Notes: generated by a model not told the origin, from the letters alone. DNA of 64,000 nucleotides from Lewinellaceae bacterium (GCA_016716135.1 JADJWX010000009.1:124001-188000), one strand, 5' to 3'. Numbered from the stretch's first letter, positions 37,953 to 48,264 are shown. Translations and numbers: made by a program.

Positions 37953-37987
37953 TAGCCATCCTACGACTTGAGGTCGTAGGATGGCTA
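37953..37987. terminator. Perfect 15-bp inverted repeat next to the stop of the BNR gene
   Basis: TAGCCATCCTACGAC and its exact complement are separated by a 5-nt loop (TTGAG). It lies 4 bp past the minus-strand stop at 37992 and abuts the inverted-repeat element. It may terminate that gene, although no T tract is clear on the minus strand; it may also belong to the element. Confidence 0.45.
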
Positions 37988-37991
37988 ACGC

Positions 37992-40900
37992 CTACTCCTC
38001 TTTAAACAGGGAATACTCGACCGCTTCCGCCGTTGAGCGGAATTCCCGCCAGGGCCCGGAAAACAAGGCATCGATCCGGGCCAGCAACACAGCCGTTTCA
38101 TCTTCGGCGCGTTTCATGGCCAGGCGCGCATTGCCATTCGGTGCGCCCGGTGATTCGCCGATATAATTGACGGCGCGGCGCAGGTGCGAGCTCAGTACAT
38201 CCGGGTTGCGTTGAATCCCTTTTTTCTCCTCGTGTTCAAAAAATTCGTTTTTCAAAACACTGATGCTGTCGCGCAGCGTTTTCCCCAGATCGAGCACCGG
38301 TTTTTTAGTGCTGTCCGGAACATTCACAAACTGGCTTTCCACCAGTTTGATCGTTTTTTCCGCCGAAACCAGCCGGTCGTAAGCTTTTTTCACTTTTTCA
38401 ATCAAGGGATAAAAACTTCGGACCGCTTCGGCATTTTCCCGGCGGGCGGCAACCGGAATGTCCAGACGCGGGTCGTCGATAACCTGCAACACGGTGGAAT
38501 CCCGTTGGCCCTTGAAAAGTACCAGCACTTTATAATTGCCGGGCAAAACACGCGGGCCACCACCCGGCTCCAGTTGATCCCGGTTGGGCTCGCGGCTCGA
38601 CGGGTACTGCACGCCGCGTGTATCCAGGCCCCAGGTTATGATGCTGAAACAACTATCCAGATCGGTTTTCCAGCGGCGAATGGTATCGCCTTCCATCGTC
38701 AGGACCAACACAGTCGCTTTATCTTTTTTATCGCCCCGGCCACCCCGGCCAGGCCTGCGCGGCGTATCGCTTTCGGCATCGGCGGCATCATCCGGCTCCG
38801 TTTTCTCTGCCTTTTTAGGCGCTTCGGGCTTCACCCAAACCGGGATTTGCGCAGCAGTGCCCTTGTTGGTGCCGGCATAAAAGGCATCTGCGGAGAAGCG
38901 TGGGCCCTCGAACGAACGCCAGGATGCCAAAACAGCAGTTTGCGGCGTAAAAACTTTGAAGGTTTGATTGAGCACGGCAGCATTGCGCGCCAACTCACGC
39001 AAGGGCGCGATATTATCCAGAATCCAGATCGCACGGCCGAAAGTCCCCAACACCAAATCGCCGTCGCGCGGATGGATTTTCATATCCTGCACCGGCATGC
39101 AGGGCAAGCCACCTGATTTACCGGCATCCACCCGGGGCCAGTGCATCCAACTGGAACCATAGTCGAAACTGACATGCAGCCCCTGATCGGTACCCAGAAA
39201 TAGCAGGTTGGGCACTTCAGTATCCTGCACAACGGAAAGGCAAAAGCCCATCACATTGGCCGGGTTGGCCAGGCGTTTCCAACTGCGGCCAAAATCGGTG
39301 GTATGATACAGGTAAGGCGCCCAGTCGTTGAGGCGGTAATTGTTGACCACAACAAATGCTTCACCTGCATTTTTTGCCGACACTTCAATTTGGGGTATCC
39401 AGACGCCTTTCGGGCAGCCGGGCAGCAACCCCGACAGATTTTGCCAGTTTTGACCACCGTCGCGGGTGAGTTGCAGTTGACCGTCATCAGTGCCGACCCA
39501 CACAACGCCCTGCTGCACCGGGCTTGGCGCAATGGCGATGATCGAGCAAAAGTTTTCAGCATTGGTGGCATCGATCGTCAGGCCGCCGGAGGTGCTTTGG
39601 TGCATTTTGGCGGTATCGTTCGTGGTCAGGTCGGGCGAAAGCAGATTCCAGGTTTGGCCGAAATCGGGCGAATAATGTAAAAACTGGCTGCCGAAATAGA
39701 GCCCGCCGTCGCGAAACGGGTCCTGTGCGATGCCGGCATTCCAGTTCCAGCGTAAGTCTGCATTTTCCGGATGTAAGGGTTTGAGATAGTAGGAATGTCC
39801 GGTTTGGATATCCACATAACTGAGTTCGCCGCCTTGCGACATGCCAAAACAATAGCGGCTGTTATCACGACGGGGCACCACATCGAAGCCGTCGCCAAAA
39901 AGCACTTCCTGCCAATCAGCATTCCGGATGCCTCCGGAACGCCAGATCGATGACGGTCCTACCCAGGAACCATTGTCCTGCAAACCGCCGTAAATATTGT
40001 AGGGTATTTCATTGTCAACATTGATATGATAAAACTGCCCGACCGGAATATTCTCTGCATAGCGCCAGGTGACGCCGCCGTCGCGGGTAATGTTGAGGCC
40101 GCCGTCGTTGCCGTCGATCATATAATCCGGGTCTTCCGGATGTATCCAAAACGCGTGGTGATCGAGATGAATGACCCAGCCTTTCCAGGTTTCAAAGGAT
40201 TTGCCGCCGTCTTCGCTGCGGTTCAGGTACGTGTGCAGGCTGTACACCCGGTTTTCATTTTTGGGGTCGACATAAATTTCCGCATAGTAAAACGGGCGCC
40301 CGCCGATGTTTTCTGTTCCCGTTTTGCGCCAGCTACGGCCGCCATCATTGCTACGGTACAGGGCATTTTCCTCGGCTTCAACGATTGCATACACCACATT
40401 CGGCTTATTGCGGGCCACAGCAAGGCCGATCCGGCCAAGTTCGCCTTTGGGCAGGCCGTCTTTTTCCGTGCTGCGTGTCCAGTTTTCGCCACCGTCGTAG
40501 GAAATGTAAAGCCCGGAGCCCGGGCCGCCGGATTTGAAAAACCAGGGCCAGCGCCGGTATTCCCACATGGCTGCGTAGAGTTTGTTGGGGTTGGCGGGGT
40601 CGGCTACGAGATCGGCACAGCCGGTCAGATCGTTGACATACAGCACCTTGCGCCAGGTTTTTCCGCCATCGGTGCTTTTGAACACGCCGCGGTCTTCATT
40701 CGGGCCGTTGGTGGAGCCCATGGCCGCTACCCACAGGATATCGGGATTGTCGCGGTGCAGCACGATCCGGTGGATGGTGCGGGTTTGGTCAAGGCCCATG
40801 TTTTGCCAGGTACGGCCGCCGTCGATGGATTTAAAAATGCCGATTCCAAAATTCTGGGAGTTGCGCGGATTGCCTTCACCCGTACCGGCCCAGATGAGAT

Positions 40901-41195
40901 CAGGGTTTTGGGGGTGGATGGCCAGCGCGCCGATACTCTGCGTGGGCGCTGCGTCGAAAATGGGCTGCCAGTCGGTCCCCCCGCTGCGGCTGCGCCAAAT
41001 ACCGCCCGAGGCCGCCCCGGCGTAAATAATTTCCGGATTGGCGGGGTCGCAGGTAATGGCGGTTATCCGCCCCGACATGGCGCCCGGGCCAATGGAACGG
41101 AAGTTCAGGCTACGCAGTTTTTCTGCATCAATTTTTTGAGAAAACAGGCTGCCGGTCAGGCAAAGCATAAACAAAACAGTAAGGCATTGCTTCAT
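37992..41195 (-). CDS. Large BNR/VPS10-type beta-propeller exported protein
   Basis: 1067 aa with a signal peptide (1-19, ending SLFSQ). Residues 25-760 contain many Asp-box blades (GIFKSIDGGRTWQNM, GVFKSTDGGKTWRKV, GLYISYDGGENWTRS, ALYRSNDGGRSWRK), typical of the sortilin/VPS10-like or glycosidase-annotated propeller proteins abundant in Bacteroidota. The family opening LRSLNFRSIGPGAMSGRITAI is clear. Near residue 800 there is an acidic-then-basic low-complexity segment (EPDDAADAESDTPRRPGRGG), followed by a C-terminal region of helices. No T9SS sorting domain is present, so it is probably periplasmic or exported differently from the propeller protein at 6089. No hydrolase active site is evident. 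Confidence 0.9.
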   Translation of the reverse strand: MKQCLTVLFMLCLTGSLFSQKIDAEKLRSLNFRSIGPGAMSGRITAITCDPANPEIIYAGAASGGIWRSRSGGTDWQPIFDAAPTQSIGALAIHPQNPDLIWAGTGEGNPRNSQNFGIGIFKSIDGGRTWQNMGLDQTRTIHRIVLHRDNPDILWVAAMGSTNGPNEDRGVFKSTDGGKTWRKVLYVNDLTGCADLVADPANPNKLYAAMWEYRRWPWFFKSGGPGSGLYISYDGGENWTRSTEKDGLPKGELGRIGLAVARNKPNVVYAIVEAEENALYRSNDGGRSWRKTGTENIGGRPFYYAEIYVDPKNENRVYSLHTYLNRSEDGGKSFETWKGWVIHLDHHAFWIHPEDPDYMIDGNDGGLNITRDGGVTWRYAENIPVGQFYHINVDNEIPYNIYGGLQDNGSWVGPSSIWRSGGIRNADWQEVLFGDGFDVVPRRDNSRYCFGMSQGGELSYVDIQTGHSYYLKPLHPENADLRWNWNAGIAQDPFRDGGLYFGSQFLHYSPDFGQTWNLLSPDLTTNDTAKMHQSTSGGLTIDATNAENFCSIIAIAPSPVQQGVVWVGTDDGQLQLTRDGGQNWQNLSGLLPGCPKGVWIPQIEVSAKNAGEAFVVVNNYRLNDWAPYLYHTTDFGRSWKRLANPANVMGFCLSVVQDTEVPNLLFLGTDQGLHVSFDYGSSWMHWPRVDAGKSGGLPCMPVQDMKIHPRDGDLVLGTFGRAIWILDNIAPLRELARNAAVLNQTFKVFTPQTAVLASWRSFEGPRFSADAFYAGTNKGTAAQIPVWVKPEAPKKAEKTEPDDAADAESDTPRRPGRGGRGDKKDKATVLVLTMEGDTIRRWKTDLDSCFSIITWGLDTRGVQYPSSREPNRDQLEPGGGPRVLPGNYKVLVLFKGQRDSTVLQVIDDPRLDIPVAARRENAEAVRSFYPLIEKVKKAYDRLVSAEKTIKLVESQFVNVPDSTKKPVLDLGKTLRDSISVLKNEFFEHEEKKGIQRNPDVLSSHLRRAVNYIGESPGAPNGNARLAMKRAEDETAVLLARIDALFSGPWREFRSTAEAVEYSLFKEE

Positions 41196-41411
41196 ACAAT
41201 TGGCTGTTAATTGCTAAAAATGGTTGGCGTAAAATCTGATTATAAACTGAAAGAGGTCGCCTTTTTCGATTAAAATACGTTGTACCGCATAATTTGGAAT
41301 GATTTACCGTTTGTATTCGCGGCAGCCGGATTTTGAAAAAAGTAGCCGCATTTTAAGGCCTGTTTTTCAAAAGAAAGCATCTTTACTGCCGAACGAAATA
41401 CACTACGCAGC

Positions 41412-42149
41412 ATGGCAACCCTTACCTACCACACCAACGGCGTTTTGCTCGACCGCCGCGAAAACGGCCCGGACATGGCAGTTTTCGGCAATATCCAGGT
41501 TCCTCTGATCACGGCTTCCCAGCTGCAACGCTATGCCGCCATCATTTATGCCGAAGCATCCTACGGCGCGTTGTTGCATGAGATCAACCCGCGCGACCCA
41601 CGCGGCGAGTTGTGGCGCGAGACAGTTGCCATTGCCATTGCGATGTACAATTATGTGCGCAACAAGAGTGCAGCATTCTACCGGGCCGGCCGTATTTACA
41701 ACCTCAACGACCTTGTCCATGATGCCAACTACGTAAAAGGAATCAGCAGCCCGAAATTCAACGAATACTTCATGCCTGGTGGCGACGACACCAAGCGCAC
41801 CTATGCAAACCTGGCCGTTCTCAAACTCTTCACCCGCCAGGTGGAGGATATCCGCGCCATCATTTTTGAAATGCAGCAGGCCGCCTATTGGGATGGCAAC
41901 GACCTCTTCCGGCGCTACCGCGAACACTATCGCGCCAAGCAAGGATTTGAATTGGGCAACCCCGAACACGGGCGGCTGTACCAAAATGTAACCATCATTC
42001 CGGGTACGCAAATCATTGATTCTTGTCCGGCACTGGACCCCCGTGTTGCGGCGCTCCGGCAATTTACCTTCTTGTCGACGATGACGGCAGGCGGCAGTAT
42101 TTTTTACCGCATTCACCCACAGGCTGTTGCGCAGGGAGTAAGTTGGTGA
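41412..42149 (+). CDS. Hypothetical protein, faint resemblance to SleB-like cell-wall hydrolases
   Basis: 245 aa, no signal peptide or membrane helix. The segment YAAIIYAEASYGALLHEI followed by VAIAIAMYNYVRNKS recalls the start of SleB/Hydrolase_2 domains, where the Glu in YAEA is catalytic and a helix with N-x-V-x-N follows. The rest (NDLVHDANYVKGISSPKFNEY, RTYANLAVLKLFTRQV, ending GGSIFYRIHPQ) has no match I recognise. It could be a toxin or effector-like peptidoglycan hydrolase used without a signal peptide, but this rests on a weak similarity. It stands alone between genes of unrelated function and has normal codon use. Confidence 0.75.
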   Translation: MATLTYHTNGVLLDRRENGPDMAVFGNIQVPLITASQLQRYAAIIYAEASYGALLHEINPRDPRGELWRETVAIAIAMYNYVRNKSAAFYRAGRIYNLNDLVHDANYVKGISSPKFNEYFMPGGDDTKRTYANLAVLKLFTRQVEDIRAIIFEMQQAAYWDGNDLFRRYREHYRAKQGFELGNPEHGRLYQNVTIIPGTQIIDSCPALDPRVAALRQFTFLSTMTAGGSIFYRIHPQAVAQGVSW

Positions 42150-42227
42150 GTTCAGAAAGGGCATCCGAAATTTTGCTATTCATGTCCTAAAACCCAGTCC
42201 AACGGGCGGGGTTGGAGCAAGTTGGGT

Positions 42228-42235
42228 TATTTTTG
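42228..42235 (+). promoter_or_regulatory. -7 promoter element TATTTTTG for the gene at 42265
   Basis: Exact match to TAnnTTTG, 29 bp before the ATG. No well-placed -33 element is seen. Confidence 0.45.
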
Positions 42236-42264
42236 AAACAGTCGTTTACAAAAAATAACCTGCC

Positions 42265-44163
42265 ATGAAAAAACTTGTACTGCTTTCCTGCCTGCTTACC
42301 CTCTTAACCACTACTTCTTTCGCACTTACCCCCGACACTCAGGCGCCACTTTATGAACATCTGGTGGAGATCAACCGCGAATGGTTAAAAATCACACCGG
42401 AAAAACAGTTGCTGATGCAAACGGCATTTCCCAACGACCAGGCCCGGATTGCCACGCATTTGCGCCTGGTGGAACAGATACTCCGCCAGCGCCATTATCC
42501 GGCTTTTGATGCCAACCAACGCGCCAACCGGCTCCGCCACCTCGATGCCCTGCACGGTTACCACAAAACCGGAATTTTCCCGGCCAACCATTACCACCTT
42601 GAGCGCCGGCCGTATTTCCGTGACAACAACCAGGTGCTGTGCGCGGTCGGCTATTTGCTTTGGGCGGATGGCCAACAGGAACTCGTCAACAGGATCAACC
42701 GGGAAAACAACTACGGCTACCTGTTTGACCTGGCCCGGCAATACCCGGAAATCGAAGCCTGGGCAACTGAAAATGGCTTTACTCTCGATGAACTGGCCTG
42801 GATTCAGCCGGCCTACGAACCGATCAAGCCGGACTTTTCGCTTTGGGGAAACGGACAGGGGCTTAACCCTGGCGGTCGTATCAATATCATGGCGAAAACG
42901 CCCGACGACGCAAAACTGATTATCGCCGGCGCGTTCAGCAGCATTGATGGCCAGGCACTGAACAATATCGCTATCTGGGATGGCGCTGCATGGTCGGCTT
43001 TGGGCACCGGTGTGATTGGTGAGGTCTTTGCGCTGGATGTGTACCATATTTATGGAACGTCCAAATTGTTGGTCGGTGGAAAATTCTACCTGCCCGGCCA
43101 GCCCGAACTCCAAAATTTAGCGGAATATGATTTTAATACGGCTACCTGGAAAGGTTTGCAAACCGGCGACATGGAAGGGACAATCCACACCGTCCACTAC
43201 AACACCGGATTCCCAGGTGTTTTCATCGGCGGCGACTTCCTGAAAATCAATGGGATAAACCACCCCTACATTGGCCACTGGCACCCCTACAACGGCGGTG
43301 TATGGAATTACTATTTTGATTTCTTAAACACCGACGGGCCGGTAAAAACCCTTGCTGATGTAGATGGCCTGCTGTTGGTAGGCGGCAGTTTTGAAAAGGT
43401 AAAGGATGCCGACAGCGGTAGTTGGATTCAGGCCCCGCACCTGGTTTACTTCAACCATTCCAATGGGTGGGTTCCGATAAATCATGTCCTGCCGGTGGTT
43501 GAAAAGGCAACCTACTTTGAAGGCAATATTTTTGCCAGCCATCCTTTCCAGTTGAAACCGGACGGCACCATGCAAGGCCTGAGTATCCTGAAAGCCGGGC
43601 TTTGGCACGAAGCCTCGGTATGGCCCTACGTCGATAGCACCATCCACGGCTTTTGCACTTACAACGAATATTTGATGGTGTACGGCGGCCTTTATGCCGG
43701 TAGCCTGAACGGTGGTTTTGGTACGGGAATGGCGCATTTCCACGACGACGATCTGGAATTGCAGGGGGTTACCCTGGCCGATGCCTCCATCCGGGCAGCG
43801 CAGTCCTTTCAGGGTTTTATGTACGTTGCCGGCGATTTCGAGCATCTTTTTGGAACCGGTGACCCCTACAAGGGCATGGCACGATTCACCCTGCCATATG
43901 TCTCCAGCCCCGAACCCGACCGGCCGTTGGCCATTGAGGTGACCGCCTCGGCAAACCGCCTGCGCTGCCGGTACGATGCCCTGGAGTACCCGACTGAACT
44001 GCGCATTTTTGATCTGCAGGGGCGTCTGGTCAGCACACGGGAATTGTTGCCTGGTGGGGAGACGGTGTTGGACGTAACATCCGAATGGAACAACGGTCTG
44101 TACGTCTGGCAATTGCAAAATCAATCCGGCATGCAGGCCGGTAAATGGGTGGTGCAACATTAA
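42265..44163 (+). CDS. T9SS-secreted protein with propeller-like repeats
   Basis: 632 aa. Signal peptide 1-20 (ending TTSFA). Residues 25-190 are helical and include NDQARIATHLRLVEQILRQ and RRPYFRDNNQVLCAVGYLL, a domain seen in Bacteroidota secreted proteins but without a name I can give. Residues 195-545 contain repeats with the pattern LIIAGAFSSIDGQALNNIAIW, LLVGGKFYLPG, VFIGGDFLKINGI, LLVGGSFEKVKD and YVAGDFEHLFG, predicting a beta-propeller. The last 75 residues (NRLRCRYDALEYPTELRIFD to GKWVVQH) form a type A T9SS sorting domain. A TATTTTTG promoter precedes it. Function is unknown; binding to an external ligand is plausible. Confidence 0.88.
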   Translation: MKKLVLLSCLLTLLTTTSFALTPDTQAPLYEHLVEINREWLKITPEKQLLMQTAFPNDQARIATHLRLVEQILRQRHYPAFDANQRANRLRHLDALHGYHKTGIFPANHYHLERRPYFRDNNQVLCAVGYLLWADGQQELVNRINRENNYGYLFDLARQYPEIEAWATENGFTLDELAWIQPAYEPIKPDFSLWGNGQGLNPGGRINIMAKTPDDAKLIIAGAFSSIDGQALNNIAIWDGAAWSALGTGVIGEVFALDVYHIYGTSKLLVGGKFYLPGQPELQNLAEYDFNTATWKGLQTGDMEGTIHTVHYNTGFPGVFIGGDFLKINGINHPYIGHWHPYNGGVWNYYFDFLNTDGPVKTLADVDGLLLVGGSFEKVKDADSGSWIQAPHLVYFNHSNGWVPINHVLPVVEKATYFEGNIFASHPFQLKPDGTMQGLSILKAGLWHEASVWPYVDSTIHGFCTYNEYLMVYGGLYAGSLNGGFGTGMAHFHDDDLELQGVTLADASIRAAQSFQGFMYVAGDFEHLFGTGDPYKGMARFTLPYVSSPEPDRPLAIEVTASANRLRCRYDALEYPTELRIFDLQGRLVSTRELLPGGETVLDVTSEWNNGLYVWQLQNQSGMQAGKWVVQH

Positions 44164-44472
44164 ATGGCCTCTATTGTCGGCGTGGCTCGAGTCACGCCGA
44201 CAATTTGCACCGCAAAACACCTACCTCCGGTTCAGTTTATACAATCCGGCTGCGGGTCTACGGAACAGAACGCCATCAGGCCTTCCCACCGCAGCTGCCA
44301 AGCCCCGTCGTGCGGGTAGCCTGGATTTCCCACCGTCGTACCATCCCGGCCGGCAACCATCAATTGGCCGGGATTGGATTGAAAAATTAACATTCGCTAC
44401 ATTAAGTCTGTGTTAACTTAGCCTGAGAAACCAAATAAAGCGATCCTAACTATCACTAAATCCATTCCACGT
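44164..44472. other. 309-bp intergenic region with one hairpin
   Basis: No gene is supported. A perfect 12-bp inverted repeat ATTGTCGGCGTG/CACGCCGACAAT (44173-44184 and 44193-44204) follows the T9SS cargo gene and probably ends its transcript, although no long T tract follows. I saw no TAnnTTTG element ahead of the TonB receptor gene. Confidence 0.5.
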
Positions 44473-47400
44473 ATGAAGCAGTTTTTCACACTGCTTGCGA
44501 TGCTATGCATTGCAGGCACTACCCATGTTTTGGGTCAGGTTACCACTTCAACTATACAAGGTGAAGTGACCGACACCAAAGGGGACCCGCTCCCCGGCGC
44601 TACCATCGTAGCCACGCACGTCCCTTCAGGCACCCGTTATGGCGTTACGGCCCGTACCGACGGGCGTTTTACCCTGCCTAACCTTCGGGTTGGCGGCCCG
44701 TACGTTGTTACTGCTGCTCTGACCGGGTTTCAGCAAAAAGAAGCAACGATTGAGGAGCTGAAACTTGCCCAGCGTTTTACCCAAAATTTTTCCCTGGAAG
44801 ATGCCACCACCACCCTGGGGGAAGTCACCGTACTTTATGATGCCTCCGGGATACTGAACAGTACGCGCACCGGCGCCGCTTCGAACATCACGCGCCAGCA
44901 AATAGCCAGCCTGCCGACGATCACGCGTTCGGCGGCCGACTATACGCGCCTGGTGCCCATGTCGGCTGAAGGGGGCAGTTTTGCCGGCCGGAACGACCAA
45001 TTCAACAATTATTCGCTGGACGGCACTATTTTCAACAACCCCTTCGGCCTCGATGCCGCCACACCGGGCGGCCAGGCCGATGCCCAGCCGGTTTCGCTCG
45101 ATGCGATCGACCAGATCAATGTGGCCATTGCCCCGTATGATGTGACCCAAACAGGTTTTACCGGCGCTGCCGTAAACGCCGTAACCAAATCAGGTACCAA
45201 CAGTTGGCGCGGCACCGTTTTCGGTTTTTACCGGAACAAGGATATGCTTGGCGACAAAGTTGAAGACACTGAGGTGACCCGCGGTGACTTGCGCCAGTTG
45301 CAAACCGGATTTGCCATTGGCGGGCCTATCATCAGGATAAACTGTTTGTTTTTGCCAACCTGGAAATCGAACGCCGTTCTGACCTCGGCTCCTATTTCCT
45401 GGCCAGCCGCGGCACGCCGGGACCAAACGTTTCCCGGGTACTGGCGTCCGATCTGGAACTTGTTTCCAGCATTTTGAAGCAACGGTACGATTATGATACC
45501 GGCCCCTATGAAAATTACAAACACAACACCGACAACCAGAAAGGGCTGCTTAAGCTGGACTGGAACATCAACAATGTGCACAAACTTACGCTCACCGGGA
45601 ATTTCCTGGACGCGTTAAAGGAAAAGCCAGCCCACCCTTCTGCCATTGGCCGGCGGGGCCCCGACTTTCTGACCCTGCAATTTCGAAATTCCGGCTATCA
45701 AATCAACAACAAGTTGTACTCGACCATTGCCGAGCTCAAATCGTTGTTCGGAAACCGTTACGCCAACAAACTTCAGATCGGGTTTACGGCTTTTCGCGAC
45801 TCGCGCGACCCATTTTCCGAACCATTCCCCGTGTTGAATATCAGCAAAGACGGCACCCGGTATATTGTTGCCGGGCATGAACCGTTTTCCATAAATAACC
45901 GGCTGGATCAGAATGTGTACCAGATCAACAACAACTTCACCATTTACAGCGGCAAACATACCGTCACGCTGGGGGGCAGTTTAGAGCGTTTTGATTTCAA
46001 CAACTCGTTCAACCTGACGGGCTATGGCACACGCGTATTTTTCCCGGATATCCCGATTGAGAATTTTCAGGCCTTCATCAACTCCGGCGATTTTGATGCC
46101 GAGGTGCAAGCCGCCGAGGATGCTTACATGAACAACAATCTAAACGACAGTTGGGCGCTGGCCGAAACCAACCTTGGCCAATTTGCCTTGTACGCACAGG
46201 ATGAATGGGCCCTCTCCTCGAAACTCGTGCTGACGGCCGGCCTGCGCATGGACATGCCGTTGTACTTCAACACGCCGGACCTCATTCAGGAAAACATCGA
46301 CCGGAAAGGCGGCTTGTTAGCCGATGGAGGCACCTATGACCCGACAATTGTTTATTCCGATGAAAACGGCAATCCGATCACGTTCGACCACACCAAACTG
46401 CCGGATCAAACGCCGCTGTTTTCACCGCGTCTGGGATTTAACTACGACATATTCGGCGACCGTTCGGCGCAATTGCGCGGTGGCTCGGGCCTGTTCACCG
46501 GACGTTTTCCCTTTGTCTGGATCGGGAACCAGGTAGCCAACCCGGACTTTTTCTTTTACTGTATCACGCATCCCGACTTCAAATTCCCTCAGGTTTGGCG
46601 TTCCAATCTGGGTTATGACCAGGAATTCTGGGATGGCTGGATCGGCTCGCTGGATGTAATTTTTACCAAAGATTTCAATGCGATGATGGTGCGAAACTAC
46701 GGTTTGAAACTACCGAGCGGAAACCTGCAGGGTGTTGATAACCGGCCGGTTTATATTTCCGACAGCGACCGCGTGCTTGTCTTCGGAGCCCCAACCAACG
46801 CCTATGTTTTCACGAATGTGTCGGAGGGGTATTCGTTCAACACGACCTTGCAGATCACCAAAAACTGGGAAGACGGTTCCATGCTGCAAATTGGCTATAA
46901 CTTCATGGACGCCCGGGATGCGGCGTCTATCGATGCCGAGATTTCCTCGGATGCTTACGACCGCAACCCGGGGAACATCTCACACACCAACGACCCGGAA
47001 CTGGCGCCCTCCCTTTATGGCAACAAACACCGTTTTGTAGGCGCAGGCAGCAAGCGTTTCCGATATGGCAGCTTTGGAACGACTATTTCCATATTCAGTG
47101 AATTTGTAAAAGGCGGACGGTACAGCTACACCTATTCGGGCGATATCAATGGCGACGGCTCGGGCTTGAACGATCTGATTTACATTCCCACAAATGGCGA
47201 AATAGACGGCATGCAGTTTAGCGGCGACGCCGCTGCACAATCGGCCCAACGCGCCGGGCTGAAAGAATATATCCGGAAGGATGATTATTTGAGCACGCGC
47301 CGCGGGCAGTATGCCGAAAAATACGGCGCACTCAGCCCATGGTACTCCCGGTGGGACATGCGCATCCTGCAGGATTATTACCTGCCGAACAACAATGTCG

Positions 47401-47630
47401 TTCAACTCAGCCTGGACATTCTCAATGTTGGTAATCTGCTCAATTCCGACTGGGGAATCCGGCAATTTGCCACGGCTACAGGCTTGGCACAGCCGATTGC
47501 CGTTTCAGTGGACCCAAACACGCTCGTTCCAACCTATACTTTTGACACGGACCAGACCAGCACGTTTTTCAACGATTTCGGGCTTGCATCGCGTTGGCAG
47601 ATGCAGTTGGGGTTGCGGTATATTTTTTAG
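44473..47630 (+). CDS. Oar-like TonB-dependent receptor, one frameshift
   Basis: Two frames join into 1052 aa if one A is added at 45334, giving IGGPIIKDKLFVFANLEIER across the joint. A signal peptide (1-21, ending VLGQ) is followed by a carboxypeptidase-regulatory-like domain (about 25-110: IQGEVTDTKGDPLPGATIVA), a TonB plug (about 120-240: NNYSLDGTIFNNPFGLDAA and QTGFTGAAVNAVTKSGTN) and a 22-strand-sized barrel ending in GLRYIF, where the terminal Phe is the BAM signal. This is the layout of Oar-type outer-membrane receptors that import unknown substrates with TonB energy. No SusD partner is adjacent, so SusC is unlikely. A strong terminator follows. Confidence 0.88.
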
Positions 47631-47675
47631 AGGCAAATTTCCGACCTGATTCCGATTGGGCGGGTCAGGACCGAT

Positions 47676-47726
47676 AAGTTGCACCGGCCAGGGGAATTTT
47701 GTTCCTTTGGCCGGTGCAACTTTTTT
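47676..47726 (+). terminator. Intrinsic terminator of the TonB receptor gene
   Basis: A perfect 15-bp inverted repeat AAGTTGCACCGGCCA/TGGCCGGTGCAACTT with a 17-nt loop, followed by a T run. The right arm ends only 8 bp before the ATG at 47731, so it also lies in the leader of the next gene. Confidence 0.75.
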
Positions 47727-47730
47727 AAAA

Positions 47731-48264
47731 ATGGCGTCTGTATTCGGGCATATTTTGGTGTCCTCCACCATTGGGGTCACCGGATTTTCGCGGGAAGCAA
47801 GTTTCAAAGCGCTGCTTTTGGCCGGCATTTGTGCGGCAATTCCGGATGCCGATGTGTTGGCTTTCCGGTTCGGCATTCCGTACACCAGCATCTGGGGGCA
47901 CCGGGGCTGGACGCACTCCCTGACGTTTGCGTTGGTTTTTGGCACGGCTGTCGCCGGGCTTTTTTATGGAAAAACAAGGGATTGGTGGAAAATGGCTTTA
48001 TGGTTCGTTCTTGCAACCGCCTCGCATCCCTTGTTGGACATGCTGACCACCGGAGGGCGTGGTTGTGCGCTTTGGTGGCCGTTCAGCGACGAGCGTTTGT
48101 TTTTCCCGGTCCGGGTAATTCAGGTATCGCCCTTAGGCGCCCGGGCATTTTTCAGCGAATGGGGTTTATCCGTGTTGTACAGCGAAGCGTTTTGGATCGG
48201 GCTGCCCTGCTTGGTTTTGCTGGCGCTGCGGCGGCTTTTACGCATTACCATTCAGGCTACCTGA
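47731..48264 (+). CDS. YdjM/DUF457-type membrane-bound metal-dependent hydrolase
   Basis: 177 aa from the ATG at 47731; the frame continues upstream to 47656, but that part is the terminator hairpin of the previous gene. Family motifs: MASVFGHILVSS near the start, IPDADVLAFRFGIPYTSIWG with two Asp residues, HRGWTHSLTFAL with its two His residues, and SHPLLDMLTTGGRG. Four to five hydrophobic segments place it in the inner membrane. YdjM-type proteins (E. coli LexA-regulated ydjM) have no settled function beyond predicted hydrolase. The stop overlaps the convergent oxidoreductase gene by 8 bp. Confidence 0.88.
   Translation: MASVFGHILVSSTIGVTGFSREASFKALLLAGICAAIPDADVLAFRFGIPYTSIWGHRGWTHSLTFALVFGTAVAGLFYGKTRDWWKMALWFVLATASHPLLDMLTTGGRGCALWWPFSDERLFFPVRVIQVSPLGARAFFSEWGLSVLYSEAFWIGLPCLVLLALRRLLRITIQAT

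Noticed and set aside
44164..44472. Small frames of about 80 aa in the gap before the TonB receptor
   Set aside because: They overlap one another and the end of the previous gene in different frames and show no protein-like pattern.
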